From Lingula anatina (lineage: Eukaryota; Brachiopoda; Lingulata; Lingulida; Lingulidae): a DNA stretch of 64,000 nucleotides. Position numbers and translations under genes: made by a program. Below the pieces are notes generated by a model, which worked only from the letters and a program-made list of their open reading frames with translations, searched no databases and was not told the origin of the DNA. The stretch is from assembly GCF_001039355.2 (NCBI RefSeq), contig NW_019775388.1, forward strand, positions 384,842-448,841, in the 5' to 3' direction. Below, piece by piece: positions 22,202 to 35,292 of the stretch. Numbering within the stretch: the first letter of the stretch is position 1; each line of letters opens with the position of its first letter.

Positions 22202-25200
22202 TAGGGGGGGAGAGGTTAATTGTCGCCGTTTCCGCTGCACGAATGTTAGTGGCCTAATTGCGAGATTCTCGAGGGGGCGTGTCCGAGGGTCACTCAAAAC
22301 ACAATATAAAAAATATGATATCCAACACCTGAATGCTCTATAAAGATTTAAAAAAGAGTGTTTTATTTTTCAGGGCATACTGAAGTTGGGGATTGCTGAG
22401 AACAAGCTGACGGAAGAAATCATTATCAAACGGGTGTGAGAAACAACACATGACTGTTGAAGTCTTTGGAGTCCATTATCTTTCAACATAAAATTCAAAT
22501 TTTCTAGTATCTGTAAAAGGATAGAACGTATTGCAGTTTTAAGCCAAATGTTTTACAAGGGTGCAACGTGCTGCAGTTTTTAGCGCCAGTCAAACAATTT
22601 GATCTTATAGGGGCCTACATATATTTACAACGATCAAAATAAACTTGATGTGTAAATTTGGCACAAATATCAATTTTTTTATTATTCTTACATTGTTATG
22701 TAACATTTACAATTGCAGCTCTCTGCCCCCGACATGCATGTAGTCACCCCTGATATGCTGTATTATTTTAACTACATTGGCGAGAAGAGGTAGGCCTACA
22801 ACGAGGGGGAAAAACGGGAAATCAATTACACTAGTGCTACTCTTTAAACTTGTAAAACAATAAAATGTATTTTTGGGCTTAGTTAAAATTAAAGCGCAAT
22901 TCAGAGGAGTATCATGTAGGAATAGATGCCAAAATGTAATATGATATGTTTAATATTCCTCTCTTGTGTTTTTTAGCTTCAGGAACGCTATTGCCGAATT
23001 TATCACAGAAAGATTCCACACACGTAAGCCTGTTGACCCAGACGATGTAAGTGGTAGGTCTATCTGGTTCGAAGTTAAGTGATATGATTAGATGCGATAA
23101 CTCGGCTACTAAAATGCTACACCAGTGTTTGTCTGCGTGCTGCGTTGCTCTGTGTGAATTGATGTCATTGTTTTATGAGTCACCGATTAAGGTGTTTTCA
23201 TTTATTTTATTTGACCATTTTTATGTTTAAGGTGTTGGTCATCAATGGATGTGGTACTGCCCTGGAACAACTCCCTGCTGCTGTAGCTGACCCCGGGGGT
23301 GAGTGGAGCACTTACGTGTCTTTTGTATTTGTAATGGACTAAATTTAATGGTGTAGGTATATCGTAATATCAGTTTTTGACTATGTCATTTCTCAGATTA
23401 TTTTCTTTTTACAGACTTCTTCCTGTGCCCATCGCCCGTCTACAGTTCTGTCCACGCGAACGCAGAACTGAGGATGAAAGTCAAGTGTTTCGATGTGCCA
23501 TTAAAAAGCAAGGTTGTCTGTTTGTTGATGTTTGTCTTGTTAATTTTATGGATGAACAAATAAGTTCGGCTCTGCTGAGTTTTGCATTTAACTTTATTGC
23601 AGAAAAGTTAATTAGTCAAGGTAATGAAGGTGGTTTGTTTGTTGAATTTGCTTCTTACCAAAGGCTAGGTATGTGGTGACGGCATTTCTAATCAACAATT
23701 CGCTCACAATACAGAAATGAGCACAGAATTATTTTTAGTCAGAGAAATATAAATATCTAATGAAGAATCTCTCTGCGGCCCTTGTAGAAGGTAGCTGAGG
23801 TCTGCGTTTTCTTTTGATTGGATGCATAAAACACGCTTAATCGACTAGATGCTGATAAATAGGGGAGCTTCTGTCTCTGAGCTCCAAAGAACTGACGATG
23901 ACTCTATTTTACCAACAATATGTTCTCCGTCATTGTTTTAGCATCTCGGGTAAAATTAGCTTACGCTATTTAGGAACCAGCAAACTAATATTGGGTCCTA
24001 GATTATATAGAGGAGTTTTAGAAAAATTATGAAAAGCAAACTGAAGAGATATTAATGAACTTTAAAGTGATTTTATCGTGTTTGATCTTGTTTTCAACCC
24101 ATCGCAAAATATAAGTATGCTCTCAATTCCAGGCAAGTGATGCTGCAATAAGGCCATTCCAGCTTACGTTGGCTCAGATAGAAGGTTCATATAACGAGGC
24201 AATAAAACTGGTGCGTGCATAGTCATTAGGATAAAACTACAGAAAACGTGTGATCTCAATAAGCATTCTCTACATATTGATATATCATTGTGATAAACGT
24301 ATTTTAGAAGAAAGCAACACGATACACGTTTGCAATATTACATCACCATGTCACTTGTGCAGTGTTAATCGGTCTCTTCAGGGATTGAAAGTAAAAGGCA
24401 TATTCCTCATAAACCCCTGCAACCCAACTGGAGAAATCTGTTCTCGTGACCTGCTGACAGAAATATTAAACTTCGCAAAAAGGTATGATTCACCTTTTTT
24501 TTTGACCTTATGAATTCCTATTATACGTATATTTCAAATGTCCCCTGTGCCCTTTTCTGTTTTAGTTTTAGGCCCAAATATTTCAGCGAGGTATATGGTC
24601 CAGGGTTTAATATCTGTTTTCATAATATTCTTTGTTCTTTCAATAGTCGATGTCTTCATGTAATAGTTGACGAGATCTACGCCTTGTCCGTGTTTGATTC
24701 AGAGGCCAGGTTCCACAGCGTTCTCTCACTTCCAGATCTCCCAGACCCTCAACGCACGCACGTTCTATGGGGATTTAGTAAAGTAGGTAACTCCCATGCC
24801 AATAAATTATTTTCCACTTTTGCGTATTATTTTCTTTCGACGAAAAACTATTCAAAACACCTATTAAAAACGTTAAACGGTGGCGCTGAATCTAGTGTTT
24901 TTAAACCAAACAGGCGATAACAAACTTATTTCGTGCACATTTAATGTTAGTTATTGACAACCACGAGTGAATAAGGAGCGGGGCAGTGTTTTGTAGAGTA
25001 ACTGAGTTGCTTGGCATGTCCTCAAAATACTTTAGCAGAGGAATGCAATGTAAACGGAGAAGGCCGCTTGAAAAATGAAAAGAAGGCGGCATGAGAACCA
25101 ACTGGAAATAAAATGACATGAAAAAATATAACGCTGTTGTATTTACTATCTCATGTACATGTAACAACAGAAAGTAAAGTCACACACTCACACAAGATTT

Positions 25201-27393
25201 CTTGAATTAGTTCCGTGTGTTTTATCAAATACTGACTTGTTCTGAGAGTGTATGCTCTGACACATACAGTAGGTTGATATCACACAAGAGAAAATAAATA
25301 ATGGTTGGTTCGTATCGCAACGTCGGATCGTTGCATTATGACTTTCTAAGACCAGCCCTAGATTTATATTACTTCTTTGAACAAGCTTGTCACCTCATTG
25401 AGATATTAGATGCTTTCTTTCTCAACATTTCTAGGATTTTTCGCTGTCGGGATTTCGCTGTGGCGTGGTAGTCACGCAAAATGTCCACATCAAGGCCCAT
25501 CTGAATAACGTGGCTTACTACCAATGCACTCCGCCGATACTACAGAACATGCTCAGGATTATGTTATCAGACAAAGGTGTGAGAGGATTTTATACGTGCT
25601 TTCTCAGATATTTTGCAACGGCTATTTTGAATGAAATGTCTGAATAATGACTTTCTTGTCACCGCTACAATGCCTTTTTTTAGTTTTGATGAACGTTTTA
25701 GAAAGAAATTAAGAAAATAGTTACCTTTAATCGTTGCGTATTGATACCGAAGAAATCCACCGTAGATAAACGTGAAAGAAGGCGGTTATTTAGATGAAAT
25801 CTTGCGTTTAGTGAATGTGTTAAGTGCGCTTGTGTATTCTTCACTTTGCGACCTTTTAAGTATGATTATTTTTCTGTAATTTTCAGAGTGGTTAGACCGA
25901 ACTTATTTTCCGACAAAACTAAAACTGACGAGAGAAGGGTTTGCGTCTGCTGTAAAAGAGCTTAGTGATGTTGGCGTTAAATGTCATCCTAGTCAAGCTG
26001 CTTTCTTTTTATGGGCCGATTTTAGTGCGGTGAGAATTTTGTTTTTCAGTTAAGTGCAGTGTGTGTTTGTGTGTGTGAAATTGAGCGTTGCAATACAAAA
26101 TCATTCACTATACATAAGAGCAGCAAAAACTGAACCAAATGTATCCAACCAAAATTTTAAATATTTTTTTTCTGTCATTCAGTTTTTGTCCAGTAGTGAC
26201 CGAGATGGAGAGATGGAATTGTTTCAGCGTTTCCTGTCAGCTGGAGTGTATGTGGTTCCTGGAACAAGTATGTTTTGTACGGAACCGGGCTGGTTCAGAA
26301 TAACATTCACTTTGCCAAAACCGTACTTTCAGGAAGGCAAGTTGCAACATTTATCACTTCAACAAACAATTATGTGGATCTTCTGTTGAGTGCTTTGATA
26401 TTTAGATCTGATTTGGTATTTGGTTGACACCTTGATTTCAAGTAACAAAACAAAACAAACAAAAAAAAATGCCATTTTCGTTTCAAAGATTGAAACCTTA
26501 GTTCAAAGTAAATATAACGTGGAAGGCACTAACCCAATGCCAGTCCCAACCCCATAACTGCGTAGCATAATCCGCACAATAGTTTATTGTATTTGATTTA
26601 AAAAGTCACTTATTCCTCAAATTTGGTTTCCGCCATCTTTCAACTTCCGGTGGACTTCTTTTAAATTTTTCATTATTTATTCATTTGAGATAAATGCATT
26701 ACATGCAAAAACGGATTCGTTTGGTCTGTTAAATGTTTTCCGGTAAGTAGGCCCTACAAATAACGATGGAACTTACCATTTCGATGGTTCCGAACTCTAA
26801 TTTTGTTATGAAGGAGTACAATGTGGTTGAGTGCAGCTCAGATCTCAAACTAAATGGAATGTCAGTACCAAACCGATTGGTCCGATTTTCTACAGCAATG
26901 AGGAATGCTTTTAATCTCAAGAATCCTAACCCATGTTTTTGTTCATGGATCATAAATTTCTTTTGGTGATTATTGCATCAGGTGACATAAAAACCGTGCA
27001 CAGTGGTGTAGGTGGGTCTTAGTCTGGAGTGTCTGCTAATAGATTCCTCAATCTCCTTATGAACTTGCTTTAAATGCTTTAACTCAGTAAGTCTCCGCAG
27101 AAGAGTTCTTATCGGTTCTTATGGACCTCCAATCACGGGCCCCAAATTACCACCTATATTTGTATCTATGTTTACTACCTAAAGGATAAGGGCTTTCTTG
27201 GCACCAGGCCCCTGAAAGGATTAAAAGCTCAATAGAAAAAATGTTTTCTTTTATCCAAATATTTAAAACAAATTTAGATTTAAAAAAGTACTCATATGGC
27301 ATCATTATATTTTTTACTGTTTCAGGATTAAGAAGAATTAAGACCATCCTAAACGAAAGCCGGCAACATAGGCCTAAGCCTCCAAACATCTGA
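21771..27393 (+). CDS. ACC-synthase-like PLP-dependent aminotransferase, copy 1
   Basis: Fold-type I PLP enzyme of the ACCS/PHACS family (class I/II aminotransferase). Animal members resemble plant ACC synthase, but the human protein is not known to make ACC, so the substrate is open. Exons: 21771-21890, 22374-22433, 22719-22789, 22977-23046, 23232-23298, 23415-23512, 24133-24210, 24382-24482, 24647-24782, 25435-25576, 25887-26029, 26183-26336, 27326-27393; 1308 nt, 435 aa, cytosolic (no signal peptide). PLP-site residues are all present: Asn202 in NPCNPTG, Asp230 and Tyr233 in VDEIY, the Schiff-base Lys267 in GFSKDFSLSG, Arg274, and the carboxylate-binding Arg401 in GWFR. Intron 12 has a GC donor (AAG|GCAAGT). 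The donor of exon 6 is GTTGTC, which is weak but the paralogue also uses GTT there. Convergent with copy 2, 557 bp from stop to stop. Confidence 0.93.
22141..22284. mobile_element. Small inverted-repeat element in ACCS-like copy 1 intron 1
   Basis: Ends are CACGCCCCCTCGA and its perfect complement, around a core that holds a long T run and a G run (22168-22208). No clear target-site duplication; MITE-like. Confidence 0.6.
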
Positions 27394-27689
27394 AGACTTT
27401 TCTGTATGATTTATTCATTCATTGACGATATATCCTATAAAACATGTTAAATTAGTACTATTCTATAAAACATTAATGTTCATTTATTATATCATTAGTT
27501 AACATTATTATATGATATCTGGGAATACGAGGTCTGATGAAACTCAACAATGACGGACGACATCGTTGTCTATTTTTTTTACCAGTCAGAGAAAAACAAA
27601 CAAAAGATAGCAACTGTGTTGGATGCCAGAAATGTTGCAAATTTTGATGTTATCTTGGACAACAGTGACATTCAGATATTTCATAATGT

Positions 27690-27695
27690 AATAAA
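27690..27695 (+). terminator. Poly(A) signal candidate, ACCS-like copy 1
   Basis: AATAAA about 300 nt after the stop codon at 27391-27393. A minus-strand AATAAA for copy 2 is at 27483-27488, so the two 3' UTRs may overlap. Confidence 0.5.
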
Positions 27696-27950
27696 ACTAT
27701 AATGTGATTTGCTCTAAGTTAATATATTATGTTCAAGATCTCAGCCAAAGTCAATAATTATTCATATAATCAAAGAAGACGAGTTGTTTACTTGAATTAC
27801 ATAAAAAATTACCTTTCAAAATGTGAACAAATGCTTATTTTAATTTTTACTTTCGCTGTTCATCCTCACGGTTCTTTTGCGCCAGTTCAAATAAATGCTT
27901 GTTTGGTAACAGTGTCTACAAAAAGGTAAATAAAGGTTTTGCTCTGGATT

Positions 27951-30900
27951 TTAAATACCACGGACGAGGACGCTACGAAGTCTTTTTAGACCTGAAATTG
28001 GAAGAAGTCAAAACTAAAGCAGTCGTGGTTATGTTATAAAATCTTTCTTCATTCATAATGATGATTTGGATATGACACCCCCCCCCCCAAAAAAAAAAAA
28101 AATAATAATAATAATAAAAATAATTTAATAAATAAATAATAATAATTATATTATTTTGATTTTTACACAAAACAGTCCTGCTTACCCTCTTGCAAATAGG
28201 GCTTTTGGAGTGAAAAAAGGACCCTGAACCAACCAGGGTCTACGCAGAATAGTTCGGTCCCCGGTATAATATACACTCCAGCAGCAAACAACTTTTGGAA
28301 TAGTTGCATTTCTTCCTCTCTGGTCTTTTCAGACATGAACTGTAGCGAAAACAAAAACGATTTCTATACAGCTGGTAGATTCTGAAGCTAAGAAATAGAC
28401 AATTATTTACAACAAGAAAGTAAACTATGCACTGGTCGGAGCAGAACCAGAAGTTTGTGGAGCGAAACGAGACAAATGCAGTCTATACAACAATAGCATA
28501 GGACAATTTACTACGCGAAAAATTTAGGCCTACAGAGTCATGAGATATTTGTTTGAATGTTCGGCCCAAGAATAAAAAATCAATTGGGAGTAATTACGAT
28601 CTAATCAAGTTTTGATTCTTAAGATCAGTTACAAGTTATCTGGAGGAAGGCCTATCTATTAATCACACGAAACCATAGCCGCGCACAACTAAACACGAAA
28701 ACACACAAACACATATATATATATCGCAAATAGCCGTTCAAAGGGAAGCACTATGGTTTCAATCAGGATTGCTATAGGGAAGGCTCTTTTAAACTATGCA
28801 CGACGACGTAAAATTTAAAAATTGACACAAATCTTTTCTTAGTTCTGACGACTTTTTTTTTTAAGTAAAAAAATCACGTTGGCGGAAAATCGAGGTAAAC
28901 GGAGTTTCCAAGTATTTACCGTGTAACGTAGGATACAGGGATGGGAATTTGCCTAGTTTTGTCTGGTTTCGCTCACTGTTTCTTTAGTAGGGAGGAGAAG
29001 GGTTGCCTCAAAAGAAAAGGAAGGGTCCCCTGTGCCCACATTCCTGGGATCTATGACCCACCAAACAACTTTTCTCCGACCAGAGGTCGCGCTAGCAGTC
29101 TGTTACAAAATTATTGTATCTATACTTTAATTTTGTATGCTATTTTAGAGGCCCCTGATATCAGACGGTACGTGTACCAAACAACTAGCTTGGATCCACT
29201 ACTGGGGGGTAAACTGTTTAGGCAAGTCGATCATAATCTGTTAAAGTGAGCATGTATTACTGTTTTGATGCGTGTGTCTAAAGTGGTCTGAACGGCACAA
29301 ACCTTCGCGATAATGTTATATTAGAGACAAGCATACCGGTGAAAAATTTGCCCATACAAAAAAGGCGGCTTTGCTTGGGTGGCATTTGATCCCGAGATCT
29401 TCTAATTCATTCGTAACAAAAGTAAACATTTCTCTCATCCTTTGGCGGTTCATAGGAAAATACGTGGAATCAAGCCATTCTGAAAGGAGAAACGGGGATA
29501 TTCACATAAAATGCTATATACGAACTATATGTACAGGCTGTAAACATTTTCCGATGTTCATTGCAAAAGCACGAACGTCACTTGCCAGTTTTAAATCTTA
29601 CTTAAAGTCTGAACATTCACAAATGACTTGTAAACAAAGTCATTAGCTGCTTTGGTACCGTGACGAAACAGTACCAGACTGGTAATTTGTTCTATTGCGT
29701 CTTATTATATATGATTTACGTTTTAAAGAACGTCTCCCCAAGTTTAACCCGACCCTGACTATGCTGAGGTAAATAAAGTGCCTTTTTTTTTTTTTTTTTG
29801 CGCTAATGTTACAATGAATGGTCATTCAGTATGCTCCGATAAATATCAGATCCAACATGTTGGAGCCTAGGAAATTGTAATAACATTATGACTTAAATTT
29901 TATTTCCATTAAAAAAACATCTGCCTACTTTTGTCAGAAATCATTATCCTCATCATATTCTGGAGCAGTACCGGTGTGCACTGGTAGTAAGCTATATTGT
30001 CAATGAAAGTTTTCAGCTTCTTATTACTGCTGATTATTGTACCACACCTGAAACCTGAGAGAGCGAAGTCCTGAAAAATATATGATATTTCCATATTAGA
30101 AGTATATTGGATTGAGGTAAATGAATGCAGAAATAGTTTCATCGGCAATAGATAATTTGAATAGAATTATTCAGTATGTAATCATCCCATTGTGGTAATC
30201 TTCCATTTCTATATCTGTTAGTTCCATACCTTACTAAATCCCCATAGAACATGTGTTTTGTCAGGGTCTGGGAGGTTGGGTAACGCAAGGACACTGCAAA
30301 ACTGGGTTTCTGAGTCAAACACCGACAAGGCGTAAATCTCGTCCGCTATGACGTGTAATTGGTGCCTAGAAATATGATTGACTCATTTTTTCATATTGTT
30401 AAATATTGTTTTAATCTTTTTCTTGGGGTCTTTTTTGTTGCACCTATAGCACACACATGTATCAAATATTTAAATAGCCTGACGGAGTCTAAGAACCCAT
30501 TCAGAACAGATGATCAAATATGGCGGACCCTATATGAAAGCAAGACCGCTTAATCCACGATGGTCTCATCGCCTCCACACGCTCCATTAAACGGATTAAA
30601 TCTCGGTTTCCAGGTTTAATTGCTAGGCCCCTGCAGGGACGGCGCGTGTGGAGGCGGAGAGACCATTCGAGGATTAAGCGGTCTTCCTTTTATGTAGGAT
30701 CCGCCACATTTGATCCGCGGATCAGTAGACCCCAGTATCGTCTGTTCTGAATGGGTTTTAAGAGAAAAGAAAGAGTCCCCCATCTTCGCGTACCTTTTTG
30801 CGAAAAGCAAGATATCCATCAGCAATTCTGGCGAGTAAACGTCTCCTGTTGGGTTGGAGGGATTCAATAAGAAAATGCCCTTCACCACCAAACCCTATAG

Positions 30901-33472
30901 AGAAAAAAATTAAAATTTGGAATTAAACAAAACAGCATACATTGCGGAATTTCGAACATTGATTTCAGGCACATTTCTTTTTACCAAAATCGCATGGCAA
31001 TACTTGTTTTTCTCTCAGTTTTCTTAGTAACATGTTAGTTTCCGTGTTAGCTATTAGGCCTACAGAAAATTACAGTGTCAGTCACTTTGTCTCTAAATGA
31101 CCAGGCGACGCTCTGACCTGTCCGGTGGCGTCTTGGTACGCTTTCTCCACGTCTTCCAATGTCAACTGGAAGGGTCGGACTTTGCCATTCTCTTGCTAGG
31201 AAAAACGTAGATAATCACAGATGACCACCTGCACAATGTACCATCATAACATAGATTGCGAATGAGTTAGTAAACATAAGAGACGAAAGTTAAGCAAACC
31301 AACATATTATTTATCCTCATTTGCGTATTTGAGCTCTTGTATCTCAAAACTACCAGGTGGAAGCTCGCTATAAACGATATCACACAATCAACTTTATTAA
31401 ATTAATATGTATGAATACGTACATATCATAAAGAAACTGAGAAAAATAGTTTTGGTGTTAAAATCAAAAGTTACGAATTCTATGTAAATGGGATATTTTT
31501 GTGTTAAAAGAAAAATTAATATAAACTTTTGATTTCTAACCTGGCTTGTCAGTGGAATATCGAAACAATCCACTTGGCCCCTGATATTGCAATCAAACTT
31601 CACCATGCTGTAATACGGACTTGGACACAGTAGGTATTCTGAAAATTATCACATTAATAAAATACGGTATAATATGAAAAAAACGGTTTACTTTATAAAA
31701 AGTGTATGTGATATACTAATATTTTTATATGCAACACTATAAAAAGGAAAATTTAGAACTGAGATTAAACGGAAGACAAAAAAACATACATTTGCCTTAA
31801 AAGACGGAAAGAGATTTTGTTTCACATCGTCATTAAAAAATGTGTCAGGGTGGTTCCCTCCCCTTACCCCCGGGGTCTGCTACTGCTGAGGCCACCTGCT
31901 CCAGAGCTGAACCGCAACCATTAACAACCATTACCTGAAATGTAACATGGAGTTCATGGCACGTACTCTCTTTGCAATGTACATGTACACAACACGCATG
32001 CATATTTAAATGCATATCTTATATATTAAAATAATCTTGGATCCGTTATATACATAATGAGTCCAAGGTTACATTTAATATCTTTAGATATATATTTACT
32101 ATGGACAGGATAGTATTCACTATTTTTAAAGACTACAAATAAAACATCAATCTAAGAAAACAAAAAAAAAAGTAAATAGAATATAACATGTATTTTTACA
32201 TAATAAGGATGTATAACACGATTTGCTGGTTTATGTGCCTGTATGTCATGAGGATTGACATAATATTAATATTTGTGCGCTTACATTATCAGGCTCGACA
32301 CTCCGAGTTGTCCCAAATCTCTCTGTGATGAAATTGGCCAAGGACACCCTGAAACTATTATTGGTTAAATGCATTTTGAGAAATTATTACACGGCTTGTA
32401 ACACCAATGTATAGATGATGGAGAAATAAATGCCCCATTGGTTGTGCGGTGTTTTAACAGTCGAAAAGACTTTGCTTCAAAACGACAATCGCATATTTCC
32501 ATTTTGCATTCACATCTCCTAAATACGTGTACATATATATCAATGATGAGTATTAGGTTCCAGAATACTGCTCACTGTATCAGACTTTAGAACACTTTCA
32601 ACATGAAATTTCAAATTGGTCTTGTATTTTAATTGTTACAAGCATTGTTAAACCAAGGTTGTTTTCATCATCATGAAATCTGGAAGAAAAGTTCCCGAAA
32701 AGTCAACATTTTTATTCTGACTACCCCCCCCCTATCCCCCCCCCCCAAGAAAAAATGTTACACTCCAGGCTACGTAAAATAATAAAATACATACTCTCGT
32801 GTCCCTGAAAACTTGAAGTAGTACAACATGTCTCTGCTCATTCCATGCATATCTGGCTGTGAGAGCTGAAATAGAAATATTGATTTTTAAGTCATCTTTT
32901 CAATCTTTTTCAACCATCTTTTCATAAATAAAGCGAATGTGACAATTTTAAATTACTTTCAGACACAGAACGCTTCACATGATGCTTGGCCTAATATTGT
33001 TGACCGAAATTGCAGTAGTTTTGCTGCCTTACCCTCTCAAAAAGAATGTCCTCCATTAACTTATTTTCAGCCATCCCCATGCTTACTATGCCCTGTTGAT
33101 AAATAAACCTATCGGGTATCATGTTTGTAGACAAGACAAAATATAGTAAAAGGATTAAAATAAATTCAGTACGGATACATGTAGCTTCCCGTCAAACGAA
33201 CACATCTTTACATTTGAAATGTAATGGAATCCGTGCTATAACAAAATCTAATAGGTTACTAGTAGCCTTTGAGGATTAGCAATGCCATTTGGAGTGTAGG
33301 CCTATTTGAACATTGGCTCAAACAAGGAATAGCTCAGCATGTATGTAATTTGTGTTACCTTGGGATTGTTTTTCTCGTCGTAGGGATTGTGTATCGCTTG
33401 GGCGCCATACTTCATTAGAAAACTATGTGAGTCCGCTATAAATGTCCCTCTCTTCGATAAGTCTGAGGCCAT
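27951..33472 (-). CDS. ACC-synthase-like PLP-dependent aminotransferase, copy 2
   Basis: Paralogue of the gene at 21771-27393, in the opposite orientation. Exons on the minus strand: 33472-33359, 33092-33033, 32865-32795, 32348-32285, 31934-31868, 31638-31541, 31195-31118, 30894-30794, 30365-30230, 30070-29929, 29479-29337, 28339-28186, 27991-27951; 1269 nt, 422 aa. Ten of the 13 exons have exactly the same length as in copy 1 (60, 71, 67, 98, 78, 101, 136, 142, 143, 154 nt) and all phases agree; only the first, fourth and last differ. Catalytic residues are kept: NPSNPTG, ADEIY (Asp226, Tyr229), Lys263 in GFSKDFALSG, and GWFR. Protein sequences differ widely, so the duplication is old and both copies look functional. 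The last exon adds only 13 residues and is the least certain. Its intron 12 donor is a normal GT. Confidence 0.9.
28079..28146. repeat. C run, A run and (ATA)n low-complexity tract
   Basis: Simple sequence in the last intron of ACCS-like copy 2; the open frame across it is spurious. Confidence 0.9.
30493..30758. mobile_element. Palindromic MITE in ACCS-like copy 2 intron 8
   Basis: Inverted termini GAACCCATTCAGAACAGA and AAACCCATTCAGAACAGA, flanked by TAA at 30490-30492 and 30759-30761. The complementarity runs on inside (GACCGCTTAATCC, GATGGTCTC). It shares the CATTCAGAACAG core with the element at 12863-13043. It ends about 35 bp from the donor of exon 8. Confidence 0.85.
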
Positions 33473-34336
33473 GTCGCCAGTCCTCGATAAAAGAAGAACA
33501 AAAGTATATAATACTTTATGTTTTGCTGTGTGCTAATCACACGGTTTGCTTAAAGGTATCCCGGAATTATCCAGCCAAATCGAATTTTCCTCGAAAATTA
33601 AGCAATTTCTCCCACTCACGAATCATTGCTCGACCCGTTCCTGAATTTCGATTCGATGTTTTATACCATTTCAAATTAAATAAATAGTTCTAAATGACTG
33701 ACCAGTCATTTAGACCACCATGTCCTCCATTCCGTTTTCTTTGCGGGGTTTAATCGTTTTTAATACCATAATTGGGAAAAGTAAATGGCTTTGCAGGATA
33801 TGCTTTATTCATTGTAACGTATGCATCTACATGGATAGATGAAAATGTACAAAAGAATGCAAATATATATAAATATGAATTATGATCAATAGTGATATTG
33901 TATGACTCCTTGTATGAAAAAAAAAATACAAAACATATTTAGCGGAGCCCAAATAGCTCTACCTACTCAACTGGTTATGGGTGCAGCACAGTCCCTTTTT
34001 TGGAAGGCTAACCATAAATACTTGGCAAGAGCAATAATAAGGATATGTAAACATGGAAAATGTGACTTTGGCACGTTTTCAAACGCGGATGGTATACTAC
34101 ATTTAAGGCTTTTGCCTTAATTCATCTTTTTTAAACATTAGGGCACACCCACGCGTACAGTATGTGAAAGTTAATTAAGCACAAACTACGTGGATGACAA
34201 CGGGTAGCCTGCTCCTTGGCCTTATGCTGGATGCTGTAATACTTAAGTCTCGGGTCCACTAAGGGTCAGAAGTTTATGTAAATCTTGGAAAAATAAAACG
34301 TTTTATTGGTCCCAGTGTAAACAGAGTCCTTTGTAA
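33473..34336. other. Upstream flank of ACCS-like copy 2
   Basis: Presumed promoter region of copy 2. No coding exon or clear repeat recognised; mostly AT-rich sequence. Confidence 0.4.
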
Positions 34337-34556
34337 AACCCCCTTTACACTGGAAAGCATCCTTTCTGCGTCCTTTTGTGCGACCATGTAACTGGCATCG
34401 CTGTGGTCGCAGAAAGGAGGCACAAACATCGCTTTGATTGCAGAATGAATGCTCGATGATCGGCCAACTGTTGGCAAGTAAAGTATTATTATTTTTTCTC
34501 TCAAAAGGGGCCCTGCTTCGGAACGCAGAAAGGACGCCGTCCAGTGTAAAGGGGCT
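34337..34556. mobile_element. MITE-like inverted-repeat element
   Basis: Ends CCCCCTTTACACTGGAAAGC and GCCCCTTTACACTGGACGGC (inverted), followed on both sides by CCTTTCTGCGT. Flanks are TAAA/TTAAA, so the exact duplication is uncertain. Open frames crossing it show no family match. Confidence 0.75.
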
Positions 34557-35029
34557 TAAACTGTCAAAAGAATTACATATGTGGTTAAGACTAGCGAATA
34601 GAATTCCCCTCCGTTTCGGTTGACTGCAACCAGCTTCTCGCATATTGGTAACGTTCTTATTCATACACGATGGATGTTAAGTTCTCGGAAAATGCAAAAA
34701 TTATGTTGGAGAATACTTGAATTTTTAGCATATGTGTGCTGAAACTAAAACGGGGTGTAAAAAAAGGATAGTTATCACGTTACTGACCAAAAAACAATGA
34801 AGACTTTTGGCAATGGGAAGTTTCGAGACATCAATAACACCATGGGCCGTTCCCCGAATAGTTTAGACTTTTTTGCCGTGGATCGATTGATCGAAGATTT
34901 AATTAAACGTAACATAAAAACCATAAGGGCTTTTCATAAACTAGAACCAAACCCTGTTTACCTTACCTGCAAGTCGAGTTCTTCCTGGCTGTTCCACGAG
35001 CAGAGCCTCTACGGTCCACGTCTTCAATG

Positions 35030-35292
35030 CAATGGTGGGTCCAGGGGGGGGCACTTATATTCTGATACATACCTTCTCTTTCTCTTTCTCTCTCTCTCTC
35101 TCTTTCTCCACCCCTCCCCCTCCCCCGCAAAACAGTATAATGAACAAAACAAGAAAGAACAAATTAATTTTCCATAGCTGCTTTATATTTTATAGTAAAA
35201 TTTTCCTAATCCACAATTTTATACTTTATTTGCGTCGTTCGGGAATTTTATTCCCCCCCCCCCCTCCCCAGCACATTCTGGATCCACCACTG
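35030..35292. mobile_element. hAT-like element with pyrimidine-rich core
   Basis: Left end CAATGGTGGGTCCAGG and inverted right end CAGTGGTGGATCCAGAATG, similar to the hAT-type termini at 38025. The core has (CT)n at about 35086-35107 and C runs. No clean target-site duplication. Confidence 0.55.

Noticed and set aside
23513-23679. Open frame continuing past exon 6 of ACCS-like copy 1
   Set aside because: It is intron; the paralogue splices at the same codon and the next family block resumes at 24133.
28941-29249. 102-aa plus-strand frame in ACCS-like copy 2
   Set aside because: It lies in the intron between the exons at 29337 and 28339 on the opposite strand and has no recognisable domain.
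34266-34664. 132-aa minus-strand open frame
   Set aside because: It spans a MITE-like element with inverted ends and has no recognisable domain or splice context.
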